DNA from: an uncultured Pseudohongiella sp.
GTDB lineage: Bacteria > Pseudomonadota > Gammaproteobacteria > Pseudomonadales > Pseudohongiellaceae
Reading direction: 5' to 3'
Assembly (NCBI GenBank): GCA_951812715.1
Contig: OX638323.1
Coordinates: 3,390,577-3,454,576 of the forward strand
DNA: 64,000 nt
The notes below the pieces were generated by a model. It saw only the letters and a program-made list of their open reading frames with translations. It was not told the DNA's origin and did no database searches. A program made the translations under genes and the position numbers. Positions 24,245 through 32,795 of this stretch are shown piece by piece. The first letter of the stretch is position 1, and every line of letters starts with the position of its first letter.

Positions 24245-24819
24245 GGAGCCGGTATACTGACCGGTTCACCGCGCTTGTCGACGCTTGTGTCCTTGGCGGA
24301 GCGCTACGCCGCAATTTGCTGCTCAGTCTGGCCGAAGCCGGTCTGTTCCGGCCGCGCTGGAGCGCTCGCATACTTGATGAAACCCAAAAGGTCATCTCGA
24401 AGATCACTAAAGGCGAAACCGACGGCTCATATCAGCGGGCGGCAATTGAGGCAGCATTTCCCGAGGCTGTCGTCACTGGCTTCGAAGCAATCGAGAAAAC
24501 GCTGACCTTGCCCGATCCCAACGACAATCATGTGCTTGCTGCGGCCATTTCCATTTCAGCTTCCGTCATAGTCATCGACAATCTCTCGGATTTTCCCGCG
24601 GAATTACTAGCTCCGCACGAAATCGAGGCAATTTCCGCAGACAGCTTTATTGCGGGCACATTTACGCTTGACCGGGTTGAGGCCATACAAGCTTTGAAGC
24701 GGATGAGAGAACGCCTTAACAGTCCAAGCCTCGATATCGCAGCGCTTATTCGCAAGGCCGAAGCACAGGGATTGCTTGAGGTTGCAACTCTTATGGATGA
24801 GTATCAGTCATTCTTGTAA
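24241..24819 (+). CDS. PIN-domain toxin partner
   Basis: A 192-residue protein. FTALVDACVLGGALRRNLLLSLAEAGLFRPRWSARILDE carries the first PIN aspartate and the following glutamate, and LPDPNDNHVLAAAISISASVIVIDNLSDFP carries the later acidic residues, as in the COG1569-like PIN family. A helical C-terminal extension (ALKRMRERLNSPSLDIAALIRKAEAQGLLEVATLMDEYQ) is typical of toxins paired with excisionase-type antitoxins. The ATG overlaps the antitoxin stop by 4 bp, giving translational coupling. Metal-dependent RNA cleavage is expected from the fold; the target is unknown. Confidence 0.85.
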   Translation: MRSRYTDRFTALVDACVLGGALRRNLLLSLAEAGLFRPRWSARILDETQKVISKITKGETDGSYQRAAIEAAFPEAVVTGFEAIEKTLTLPDPNDNHVLAAAISISASVIVIDNLSDFPAELLAPHEIEAISADSFIAGTFTLDRVEAIQALKRMRERLNSPSLDIAALIRKAEAQGLLEVATLMDEYQSFL

Positions 24820-24840
24820 TCAAGACTTGGTGGTTGTAAA

Positions 24841-25059
24841 TCAAGGTGTCTCAAGAACCGCACGTTGAAGCTGCCGGGCAAATGTTATTACCTGGTCCAG
24901 CGGGGTTGTTCGTAGTGAGTTTTCAGCGAGCTTGTCCAAGACAATTGGTGTACCAGCTCCCGCCAGCCTATTTGCAAGTTCAATAATCTTTCCTGCGTTG
25001 TTTACATCAGGGCTGTCCAAGTCAAATTTGCAACAGCAACTACTGTCAATAATCCGCAT
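24841..25059 (-). CDS. Hypothetical protein, 72 residues, uncertain
   Basis: The frame encodes MRIIDSSCCCKFDLDSP, then KIIELANRLAGAGTPIVLDKLAENSLRTTPLDQVITFARQLQRAVLE. The composition is protein-like, with an amphipathic helical C-terminus, but there is no recognisable family and no strong ribosome-binding site. It lies in the 365-bp gap between the PIN toxin and an ATPase gene and could be the tail of a lost gene. Confidence 0.3.
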   Translation of the reverse strand: MRIIDSSCCCKFDLDSPDVNNAGKIIELANRLAGAGTPIVLDKLAENSLRTTPLDQVITFARQLQRAVLETP

Positions 25060-25138
25060 AAATCTTCGTCCAGAATTCCCTGAAGCAAATTCGCTGTTGG
25101 TGACGACTGGTTTTGGGATTTCTGGACACCATCGATTG

Positions 25139-25169
25139 TTTCGTGGATTATTATGAAAAATCCACGAAA
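25139..25169. promoter_or_regulatory. Perfect 11-bp inverted repeat upstream of an ATPase gene
   Basis: TTTCGTGGATT (25139-25149) and AATCCACGAAA (25159-25169) are exact reverse complements with a 9-bp spacer. The ATPase ATG is 16 bp downstream. The position suits an operator or a 5'-UTR hairpin that would expose or hide the start. Confidence 0.55.
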
Positions 25170-25184
25170 TAGGTGCGTATATTC

Positions 25185-26327
25185 ATGATAGATCGTCAAT
25201 TGGACTTGATGGAGTTGCTGAACCGTTCCTCGCATTTTCTGCTTGGGCCGCGCGGCAGCGGCAAGAGTTTCCTGATTCGGGCGAGTTGCCTGGAAGCGGC
25301 AGACTATATCGATCTGCTTGATTCCAGGACGTATTTGCGCCTGAAGGCCGACCCGGCTTTGTTGCATTCGCTGATTTCAAAGCCATTGGCGGTCATCGAC
25401 GAAATCCAGCGGATTCCGGAATTGCTCAACGAAGCGCATCGCGCCATCGAAACCGGGAGTAAGCGCTTCTTGCTGACCGGCAGCAGCGCTCGGCGCCTGC
25501 GCCGGCAAGGAGTGAATTTGCTGGCGGGCAGGGCGTTCCGGGCGGAGATGTTCCCGTTGACGTGGTTCGAATTGTCTCGCCATGGCAACTTCGAATTGCA
25601 ACGTTACTTGCGCCTCGGTGGTCTTCCCGCCGCCATATCGGGAGAGTACGGCGAAGACTACCTTTACGCTTACGTGGACACTTATCTGAAGGAGGAGATC
25701 CAGTTCGAGGGACTGGTTCGCAGCTTGCCGAATTACACGAGGTTCCTGCAAAGTGCGGCGTTCAACAATTCCAGGGTGTTGAATTACGCGAAAGTCGCCA
25801 ATGACGCCCAGCTTTCGCCCAATACCGTCCGGGACTATTACCAGATTCTCATGGATACGCTGATCGGCTTCCAGGTTCCGCCCTGGCGGGGGTCGCAAAC
25901 GCGCAAAACCGTACAAACAACCAAGTTCTATCTGTTCGACCCGGGCATCGTCAATGCCCTGCGCGACACCAAGTCGCTTGAGCCCGGCAGCGATCTTTTC
26001 GGCATGGCGTTCGAGCATTTCATCGCCTGCGAACTGCGCGCCTTTCTGAGCTACAACCGGATTCGGCTGCCTTTGCAATTCTGGCGCACGCGAACCGGGC
26101 GCGAAGTCGATTTTGTGATCGGCGATGAAATCGCCATCGAAGTCAAAAGCGGAGAGTCGGTCAGCAGGCGTGACCACAAGGGATTACTTTCCATCAAAGA
26201 GGAAAGGGAATGGAAACACCTGCTGGTGGTTTCCAGGGATTCGGCGGACGCTTCGTTCGATAACGGAATTCGTCATGAACATTGGGAAACCTTTCTCCGC
26301 CGGCTTTGGAGTAGGGAATACCTCTAG
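25185..26327 (+). CDS. AAA-family ATPase with C-terminal DUF4143 nuclease-like domain
   Basis: A 380-residue protein. Walker A is GPRGSGKS at 21-28, Walker B VIDEIQRIPEL, and sensor-like LLTGSSARRLRRQGVNLLAGRA follows; this is the AAA_14 pattern. The C-terminal DUF4143 part contains LFGMAFEHFIACELRAFL, then FWRTRTGREVDFVIGDEIAIEVKSGE, a PD-(D/E)xK-like core. These ATPases are widespread and often mobile, and their biological role is unsettled. An in-frame GTG 12 nt upstream is possible, but the ATG at 25185 is more usual. The inverted repeat just upstream may regulate it. Confidence 0.88.
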   Translation: MIDRQLDLMELLNRSSHFLLGPRGSGKSFLIRASCLEAADYIDLLDSRTYLRLKADPALLHSLISKPLAVIDEIQRIPELLNEAHRAIETGSKRFLLTGSSARRLRRQGVNLLAGRAFRAEMFPLTWFELSRHGNFELQRYLRLGGLPAAISGEYGEDYLYAYVDTYLKEEIQFEGLVRSLPNYTRFLQSAAFNNSRVLNYAKVANDAQLSPNTVRDYYQILMDTLIGFQVPPWRGSQTRKTVQTTKFYLFDPGIVNALRDTKSLEPGSDLFGMAFEHFIACELRAFLSYNRIRLPLQFWRTRTGREVDFVIGDEIAIEVKSGESVSRRDHKGLLSIKEEREWKHLLVVSRDSADASFDNGIRHEHWETFLRRLWSREYL

Positions 26328-26433
26328 CCTCGCAGGGCCTCAACAAAACCGAACCCCGGGCGCATACCACACCAAGCGGCAGAGGCGGGTCCGGGGTCTA
26401 CGATCGTGAAAATGTTGCAAGTGTAAGGGCAAG

Positions 26434-28464
26434 TCAAGGATTTCCCTCGAACGTAGCTCTCGGCAAAGCAAACACCACGAGTTCGCCGAAGTCTCCGTCG
26501 CGGCCGCCGCCGGCTACGGCAATGTATTGCCGGCCCTCGTGTTGGTAACTCATCGGCGCGCCGTGCAGGCGCTGATCGACCATGACTTCGCCAAGTAACT
26601 CGCCGGTTTCCTTGTCGTGTGCGACCAGGATCGAGCCCGTGGCTTCCGGGTCTATTTCGTCCTTCTGCGCCAGGTAGGAGATGAGCAGGGTCTCGGTGAT
26701 GATGACGCCGCCTTCGGCGACGACGTCGTTGAACGCGCTGCCCAGGGGGCCGAGATTCAGATGGGCGATAGCCGGATGATCCGTGGGGCCCTTGCCGAAA
26801 GGAATTTGCCAGAGGTGTTCGCCAGTGTTGAGGTCGATTGCGGTAATGCGCCGATAGGGCGGCTTGAGCAAGGGCAGGCCTTGCGGCCCGGGAGTTCTGT
26901 CGTAGCGGATCACATAGGGCCAGTCTGAAGCGGCTGCAGGTGGCTCGATCAGGGACATGCCGGTGGGCCGGGTTACCGAGGGGATGTAGAGTACGCCGGA
27001 TTCCGGATCCAGCGATGCGCCGGGGAAGTTAGCGCCGCCGCCGGCGCCCGGAACGACGATGGTCGAGCGCTTGCCGTCCTGACCCGCGACAATGGTGGGC
27101 GTGAAGATTGGCCCGATAACGTATTCGCTCGCGATTTGCTCTGCTTCGGCGCGCAGTTCCGGCGTGAAATCGATCAAGTCGTCTTCGGTGATGCCGATTT
27201 GCTCGAAGGGAAGGGGCCAGGTCGGATACGGCTGGGTAGGGTGCAATCTTTCGCCGGGGACCGTGCTTGGCGGCACGGGCCGCTCCTCGATGGGCCAGAC
27301 CGGCTCTCCGGTTAGGCGGTCGAACACATAGGTGAAGCCGGTCTTTGAGACTTGCGCCACGGCCTTGATCGGCCTGCCGTCGACGACGATATCGACCAGA
27401 TTGGGCGCCGAGGCGATGTCGTAGTCCCAGATGCCGTGATGCACGGTCTGGAAGTGCCAGATTCGCTCGCCGGTGTCCGCGTTCAGCGCGACCAGGCTTT
27501 CGGCGAAGACATTCTCGCCGTGGCGCATGCCGCCCCAGTAATCGTTCGTCGGTGTGGAAACGGGCAGATAAACGATTCCCGCTTCATCGTCGGCGGCCAT
27601 GAAGGACCAGACATTGGTGTTGCCGGTAGTTGCCCAGGAGCCGTTCTCCCAGGTTTCGTTAAACGGCTGGCCTGGCTGGGGGATGGTGTTGAAACGCCAT
27701 TTGAACTCGCCGGTGTAGGCGTCGTAAGCGCGAACGTGTCCAGGCGGGCTGCGATTGGACATGATGTAATCGAAAATCTTCGAACCGACGATCACGCTGC
27801 TGCCGACGGCGATCGGCGGCGCGCCATGGGTGATGTTGTTCATCTCGAATTCGAGCCGGCCCAGATCGCCGCGCAGATCGACGAAGCCGTCATCGCCGAA
27901 ATTCGGGTCAGGCTTACCGGTCTCCAGGTCAATAGAAACCAATTGCTTTGCTAATGTGGCAATGAAAATTCGTTCGATTTCGCCGTCGGTCCAATATTCG
28001 ATGCCTCGCGTCTGCACCGGTGAGAAATTGGGTGGCCCGGCGCGATAGCTTTCCGGGTCGAACAGCCACAACTCCTCGCCGCTGGCCGGCTCGAGCGCCA
28101 CGATCTGGCCATGATTGGTGGCGGTATAGAGCACGCCTTTGACGAAAATCGGCGTGGCGCGGTAATCACCGGTGAAATAGCGCAGTTCCTCGTCGATGCG
28201 GGAGTCGGCGGAGATCCAGGACCAGGCGATTTCAAGTTGAGAGAAATTGTGCTGGTCGATCTGACCTAGCGGAGCGTACTTGCTGGAAAAGTGATCAGCC
28301 CCGTGGTTCAGCCAGTTGGCGGCGACATCGCCGTCGGCTTCGGGCCGGCAGGCCGCCAGTACAAGACAAAACCCGATTGCCAGCAAGGCGGATGTCCGTT
28401 GCAAAGAAGTGGGTGTCCCACGATCTTTGTCGGCGCGGAAAAACGCCTGTCCCATGATTGCCAT
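26434..28464 (-). CDS. PQQ-dependent dehydrogenase, lipoprotein, glucose-dehydrogenase-like
   Basis: A 676-residue quinoprotein with a lipoprotein signal (ALLAIGFCLVLAAC). Propeller units include EPASGEELWLF, DAYTGEFKWRF, NADTGERIWHF and DLNTGEHLWQI. The active-site segment VHHGIWDYDIASAPNLVDI matches the HHDxWDYD of glucose/quinate dehydrogenases closely. It is similar in layout to the enzyme at 20745. The start is uncertain because the first ~25 codons lie in the repeat array. The ATG at 28464 has GGAGACAATC in front, while the ATG at 28476 overlaps that same sequence. Any start leaves unusual residues (MAIMGQAFFRADKDRGTPTS) before the signal. No partner cytochrome is adjacent. Confidence 0.85.
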   Translation of the reverse strand: MAIMGQAFFRADKDRGTPTSLQRTSALLAIGFCLVLAACRPEADGDVAANWLNHGADHFSSKYAPLGQIDQHNFSQLEIAWSWISADSRIDEELRYFTGDYRATPIFVKGVLYTATNHGQIVALEPASGEELWLFDPESYRAGPPNFSPVQTRGIEYWTDGEIERIFIATLAKQLVSIDLETGKPDPNFGDDGFVDLRGDLGRLEFEMNNITHGAPPIAVGSSVIVGSKIFDYIMSNRSPPGHVRAYDAYTGEFKWRFNTIPQPGQPFNETWENGSWATTGNTNVWSFMAADDEAGIVYLPVSTPTNDYWGGMRHGENVFAESLVALNADTGERIWHFQTVHHGIWDYDIASAPNLVDIVVDGRPIKAVAQVSKTGFTYVFDRLTGEPVWPIEERPVPPSTVPGERLHPTQPYPTWPLPFEQIGITEDDLIDFTPELRAEAEQIASEYVIGPIFTPTIVAGQDGKRSTIVVPGAGGGANFPGASLDPESGVLYIPSVTRPTGMSLIEPPAAASDWPYVIRYDRTPGPQGLPLLKPPYRRITAIDLNTGEHLWQIPFGKGPTDHPAIAHLNLGPLGSAFNDVVAEGGVIITETLLISYLAQKDEIDPEATGSILVAHDKETGELLGEVMVDQRLHGAPMSYQHEGRQYIAVAGGGRDGDFGELVVFALPRATFEGNP

Positions 28465-28900
28465 GATTGTCTCCATGATCTAGTCCGGCGCAATAATGTG
28501 CGTGACCCTTGATAGTGCTGAGATGGGTGTCCCACGATCTTTGTCGGCGCGGAAAAACGCCTGTCCCATGATTGCCATGATTGTCTCCATAATCTAGTCC
28601 GGTGCAAAAAAGTGCGTGACTCTTGATAGTGCTGAGATGGGTGTCCCATGATTGTTTTAAGGTGGGTGTCCCATGATTGTCGATTGTCATGATTTTCTCC
28701 ATGATCTAGTCCGGCGCAAGAAAGTGCGTGACCCTTGATAGTGCTGAGATGGGTGTCCCATGATTGTTTTAAGGTGGGTGTCCCATGATTGATGATCTCC
28801 TCCCATGATTTTTTTGCAAAGAAGTGGGTGTCCCATGATCTCCATGACCTAGTCCGGCGCAATAATGTGCGTGACCCTTGATAGTCTTGAAGCGGCTGTC
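28405..28900. repeat. Imperfect tandem array with TGGGTGTCCCA palindromes
   Basis: About ten copies of TGGGTGTCCCAYGAT occur here. They are organised in larger units of roughly 112-143 bp marked by CTAGTCCGGCGCAA-type sequences at 28480, 28594, 28706 and 28849, each followed by a GTGCGTGAC(C/T)CTTGATAGT block. The array covers the 5' end of the PQQ-dehydrogenase gene at 26434 and the 500-bp gap up to the peptidase gene. The same core is arrayed at 16515-16692. Confidence 0.85.
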
Positions 28901-28971
28901 CCAAGATCGCCAAGATCGCGCATGGTGATGGCCGCACTGTACATGGCGCTGTGTCCCGCGCGGGGAATATC

Positions 28972-30153
28972 TCAGTTAACGGCCTGGGCCGGTTCGACGG
29001 CGCGGTATTCACGCAGGATCTCCAGCACTTCATCGAGGGGAATCGCGGACAATTCGCCGCGAGCGCTTGTTACCGTGGTCGCCTTGAAGATGGCGTTGTA
29101 GATCGCCTCCTCGGTGGCTTCGGCGGTAGCCGCGAACAGCGGCGACATCGCCTCGTTAACCAGCACTTCGGTCGCCACGGGTACGGCGCTGCTGCGCGGC
29201 CGACGCACGCTCGGATTTGCCGAGAATGCGATGACGTAATCGCCCGAGCCATTGCTCGCGAACGATCCGGTACGCGCCAGTCCCATCATGGCCCGCATCG
29301 AAAGACGTTGCAGGCCGCGGCTGTCGAGCGGGGCGTCGGTGGCGACCACCATCATGATCGAGCCGTCTTCCTGGTCCTGGTCGTCGCTTTCGAGCGAGGC
29401 GCGGAAGGAATAGTCGCCCAATTCCTGGCCCACGGGCGCGCCATTGATTTCGAGCACGCCGCCATAGTTGGTCTGCACGAGCACGCCGATGGTGTAACCG
29501 CCGAGGTCCGTCGGCAGCAAGCGTGAACTGGTGCCGATACCGCCTTTCCAGCCGAATGCCTGGGTTCCGGTTCCGGCGCCTACCGAGCCTTCGGCCACCG
29601 GTCCGCCGGCGGCATTGTTCAACGCCTCAAATACTTCGCCGCGTTGGACCGGGTCCGCCCACATGTTGTTGACGCGGCCGTCGTTGGTTTCGCCGACTAT
29701 GGGATTCAAGGTGTGTTCGCCCATGCCCGGTTGTTCATACATCCATTCCTTGAGCGCGTTGGCGGCGCTCCAGACGCACAAGGTGCAGACCAGCAGAACC
29801 GGGGTTTCGATTTCACCGAATTCGCGCACCTGGGTTTCGCCGATCAACTTGCCATAGCCGTTGCCGACGTGGATCCAGGCTGGAATCGGGTGGGTGTAGA
29901 GATTACCCGGCGCGGGGATGATCGCCGTCACGCCGGTGCGGATATCGTCGCCACGAATTACCGTGCTATGGCCCACCAATACGCCTTCCACATCGGTAAT
30001 CGCGTTCAGCGGGCCGGGCTCGAACACGCCGACCACGACGCCGGCTTCCCGCGCCCGCGGACGTTCGTCCGCGGGCTGGGCGTGGGCGCAAGCCGCGGCG
30101 AACAGCAGATATCCACATAGCAAGCGCGGAATCGGCAATTGGGGTTGAATCAT
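28972..30153 (-). CDS. P1-family aminopeptidase/beta-peptidase (DmpA-like), secreted
   Basis: A 393-residue protein with a signal peptide (LLCGYLLFAAACAHAQ). It matches the P1/DmpA family of N-terminal nucleophile peptidases: AITDVEGVLVGHSTVI, then TGVTAIIPAPGN, LNPIVGETNDG, GSVGAGTGTQAFGWKGGIGTSSR and a C-terminal VNEAMSPLFAATAEATEEAIYNAI. Members self-cleave into two chains and act on D-amino-acid esters, L-aminopeptides or beta-peptides. A signal peptide is less usual than the cytoplasmic form and implies periplasmic action. GGAGGAAATTAGCG precedes the ATG. It starts 2 bp after the cytochrome c stop, so it belongs to the same operon as the PQQ-dehydrogenase. Confidence 0.9.
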   Translation of the reverse strand: MIQPQLPIPRLLCGYLLFAAACAHAQPADERPRAREAGVVVGVFEPGPLNAITDVEGVLVGHSTVIRGDDIRTGVTAIIPAPGNLYTHPIPAWIHVGNGYGKLIGETQVREFGEIETPVLLVCTLCVWSAANALKEWMYEQPGMGEHTLNPIVGETNDGRVNNMWADPVQRGEVFEALNNAAGGPVAEGSVGAGTGTQAFGWKGGIGTSSRLLPTDLGGYTIGVLVQTNYGGVLEINGAPVGQELGDYSFRASLESDDQDQEDGSIMMVVATDAPLDSRGLQRLSMRAMMGLARTGSFASNGSGDYVIAFSANPSVRRPRSSAVPVATEVLVNEAMSPLFAATAEATEEAIYNAIFKATTVTSARGELSAIPLDEVLEILREYRAVEPAQAVN

Positions 30154-30155
30154 CG

Positions 30156-30617
30156 CTAATTTCCTCCAGCAGCGCTGATGACGACAGTTTCCAACTCGCC
30201 GGAAACGTTGGCAAGCTCGGTGTTGCCGGCGGGATAGCCGTTCCGCTCAAGCAGGAAGGCGAGAAGGTCGAGATACTCCCGTTCCGTCAGCGAACCGGGA
30301 TTGTCCGTGGGCATGGTCGAGCGCATCTTGGTATACAACTCGCCCAGGCCGCGGCCTTCCCAGATGAACAGAAAACCGATCCCGCGCAGACCCGGCGAAT
30401 TGCTGTTGCCGCGCAGATCCAGCGCGTGGCAGGAAGAGCAGACCGCGCGATAGGTTTCCGCGCCGCGGGCGGCTTGTTCCGCGCGATACAAACCGTCGCT
30501 CAGGCTGGCGGCATTTGCCGCCGCAAGCGTCCCCAGAGTCGCCAGGCAAAACAGGATGGGTGCAATCCTTGCGGATTTGATCCGGCCCCGATGAACTGGA
30601 ATATTAATGGCCATCAT
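30156..30617 (-). CDS. Periplasmic monohaem cytochrome c
   Basis: A 153-residue protein with a signal peptide ending AANA. One haem site, CSSCH, and a likely distal methionine in the STMPTDNPGSL segment; the closing helix EREYLDLLAFLLERNG is typical of class I cytochromes c. It overlaps the dehydrogenase stop (ATGATGA, starts at 30617 or 30614) and is followed 2 bp later by the DmpA-like gene. It is the probable electron acceptor of the upstream quinoprotein. Confidence 0.9.
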   Translation of the reverse strand: MMAINIPVHRGRIKSARIAPILFCLATLGTLAAANAASLSDGLYRAEQAARGAETYRAVCSSCHALDLRGNSNSPGLRGIGFLFIWEGRGLGELYTKMRSTMPTDNPGSLTEREYLDLLAFLLERNGYPAGNTELANVSGELETVVISAAGGN

Positions 30618-32368
30618 TCAGGCAGCGCGAAAACGTGAATGGCATTGCCGCCGGCGGGCCGGCGCAATTCCGGCGCGAGATCCCGCGGCAGCATGGTGGA
30701 CCAGCTCGCGCCGCCGACGCCGGTCGGCAGGGCGATATACTGGCGGCCATCGACCATATAGCTGATCGGAAATCCCTGGGCCGAGGTGTTGACCCGGGTC
30801 TGCCAGAGAATTTCGCCGTTACCGGCATCGAAGGCGAACATGCGCCGGTCCCAGTCGCCGGCGAAGATCAAGCCGCCTGCCGTCGCCAGCGCCGCGGTAT
30901 TCACCGGGGCGCGCGAGCGGTAACGCCAGCGCACTTCGCCGTCGGGCACGCCAAGCACGAGCAATTCGCCGAGATTGTCGCCGGCGTCCGGATGCGGATA
31001 ATTTTCCCGGCGCACGGGGCCGGCGCCGCCGCCGCCAAGTTCGAATTCCACGGGGCCGAACGTGGCGAGTTCGCAATTCAGGGTAATGGGGATGTATAGC
31101 GCCTGGGTCTGTGGCGAATACGACATCGCGCGCCAGCTTTTGAAGCCCGATGTGCTCGGACACATGTCGAGTTGCTGGCCGATGCGGGGGATCATGCCGT
31201 CGCGGTAGCGCACGCTGCCGGTAACCGGGTCGAATTCGACGATGGTCTGGTAGCCGATGTCGGCGCCGTTTATGAATTCGCCGGTCGCCCGGTCAAGTTG
31301 CCAGAGAATGCCGAGCTTGCCCATCTTGAACAGCGATTGCCGGCCGTCCACATCGATCAGCACCGATTCAAACACTTCGTCCATGTCATGGGTTTCGCCG
31401 GGCAGATGCTGGTAGTACCAGACGATTTCGCCGCTGTGCGGGTCCAGCGCCAGGGTACTGTTGGTATATAGCGCGTCACCGTCGGCGCCGCGCACCACCC
31501 GCGCCCAGGGTTTGGCCTGAGCGGTTCCCATATAGACCAGGCCGGTTGCCGGGTCGTAGCTGCCGGAAATCCAGCTATCGCCGCCGGCGCGGAATGCGGG
31601 CGGCAAGTCGTCCCAGGTATCGTCGCCGGGTTCGCCAGGCTGGGCGATGGTGCTCGTGCGCCAGAGTTCTTCGCCGCTGTCCGGATCGTGTCCGGTAATG
31701 TAACAGGCGCCTTCCTTGTATCGATCGCAGCCATTGATGCCGGTGACGATCACGCCGTCGGCAATGATCGGCCCGGCTACATAATTGTAGCCCAGGGCGG
31801 GGTCGGTCACCGGCGTCTCCCAGGCAAGCAGGCCGGTCTGGCTGTCTACCGCGAGCACGCTGGCGTTTTCCGTCGCGGCGAAGATCTTGTCGCCGTAGAT
31901 GGCGATATTCTTTTGTACGCCGCGGCCGACGCCGGCCCAGGCTGTAGCGGGCAGGACCGCGTCGCCAAGTTGGTCCGGTCCCAGCGGCGTGGCGTCCGAA
32001 CCTGGCAGCGCCGGGGTAATGCCCGGGCGGTACTCCCACAACAGATCGCCCGCAGCCGCGTCCAGCGCCTGAATCACGCCGCGCGGGCCCGGCAGGAACA
32101 TGACGCCATCGTGAACCAGCGGCGCCGCTTCGCCGGCGCCGGTATCGTCGAAGGACCAGGACCAGGCCAACCGCAATTGATGCACATTGCCAGTGTTGAT
32201 CTGATCGAGATCGCTGTAGCCCCAGCTATCCTGGCCTCCGCGCCAGTTCAGCCAGGACTCCGGCGGCGGCGCCGCCAGCATGGCGTCGGTAACAGGCGTC
32301 AGCGGCCCAGTCTGAGCAAGAGTCAGGGGGGTAAGCAGCGCCAGGGACAAGCAGGACAGTCTGTGCAT
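30614..32368 (-). CDS. PQQ-dependent dehydrogenase (quinoprotein alcohol dehydrogenase-like), divergent
   Basis: A 584-residue protein with a short signal peptide (HRLSCLSLALLTPLTLAQ). Propeller units include DAAAGDLLWEY, DSQTGLLAWET, DPDSGEELWRT, DPHSGEIVWYY and DAGNGEILWQT. The active-site region reads LPGETHDMDEVFESVLIDV, similar to the alcohol dehydrogenase GETHDxD region, but there is no vicinal Cys-Cys pair. Several extra cysteines (NGCDRYKEGACY, DMCPSTSG, LNCEL) suggest disulfides. It is the first gene of a three-gene operon with a cytochrome c and a DmpA-like peptidase. The substrate is unknown; the peptidase neighbour hints at amino-acid derivatives (weak inference). Confidence 0.88.
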   Translation of the reverse strand: MHRLSCLSLALLTPLTLAQTGPLTPVTDAMLAAPPPESWLNWRGGQDSWGYSDLDQINTGNVHQLRLAWSWSFDDTGAGEAAPLVHDGVMFLPGPRGVIQALDAAAGDLLWEYRPGITPALPGSDATPLGPDQLGDAVLPATAWAGVGRGVQKNIAIYGDKIFAATENASVLAVDSQTGLLAWETPVTDPALGYNYVAGPIIADGVIVTGINGCDRYKEGACYITGHDPDSGEELWRTSTIAQPGEPGDDTWDDLPPAFRAGGDSWISGSYDPATGLVYMGTAQAKPWARVVRGADGDALYTNSTLALDPHSGEIVWYYQHLPGETHDMDEVFESVLIDVDGRQSLFKMGKLGILWQLDRATGEFINGADIGYQTIVEFDPVTGSVRYRDGMIPRIGQQLDMCPSTSGFKSWRAMSYSPQTQALYIPITLNCELATFGPVEFELGGGGAGPVRRENYPHPDAGDNLGELLVLGVPDGEVRWRYRSRAPVNTAALATAGGLIFAGDWDRRMFAFDAGNGEILWQTRVNTSAQGFPISYMVDGRQYIALPTGVGGASWSTMLPRDLAPELRRPAGGNAIHVFALPE

Positions 32369-32410
32369 TGAGCAATCCTCAAGTGTGGACGGCGGCGGCC
32401 TTTGTACGCG

Positions 32411-32525
32411 CCATCCATGGCGCGGCTTGCGGGCTTCGCCAATCCCCCGGCCTCGACATCAATGTCGAGCCGTTCGACTCTCGAAAAGCTGTGCTTTTCG
32501 TCGGCTACGCCGACCGAGTCTCACC
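32411..32525. repeat. Dispersed modular repeat, copy 3
   Basis: CCATCCATGGCGCGGCTTGCGGGCTTCGCCAATCCCC leads into GCCTCGACATCAATGTCGAGCCG, AAAAGCTGTGCTTTTCGTC and GTCGGCTACGCCGACC-GAGTCTCAC, the same module order as the copies at 36.1 (reverse orientation), 37.4 and 54.4 kb. A further degenerate piece extends to about 32625. The gap of 428 bp between the dehydrogenase start and the symporter holds no gene. Confidence 0.85.
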
Positions 32526-32795
32526 CAGGTACGGTTCGGTGGCGCTTGGCTTGCGCGCGAAGCTCACGTTTCGTCATCGCTTGTCCTCGCCCCTGGCAAG
32601 TAGCTCGACTCTCAAGCGTGGATGGCGGCAGCATAAACAGGCCGGACGGGACAAGTCAAAAGCTGCCCGTTGCCGCGCCGCCCACGGGGGTGTGCAGGCA
32701 AGCAAGTCTCAAGTAAAATCGCGGGAGCCTTCCGGGACGCGCGGCAATTCGGCGAACAACCGTCGGCGCCGGTAACGGAAATTTAGGAGAGGAGA

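Noticed and set aside
28295..29033. Minus-strand frames through the TGGGTGTCCCA array
   Set aside because: Their text (repeats of SWDTH and NHGTG) is a direct translation of the DNA repeat; no independent coding evidence.
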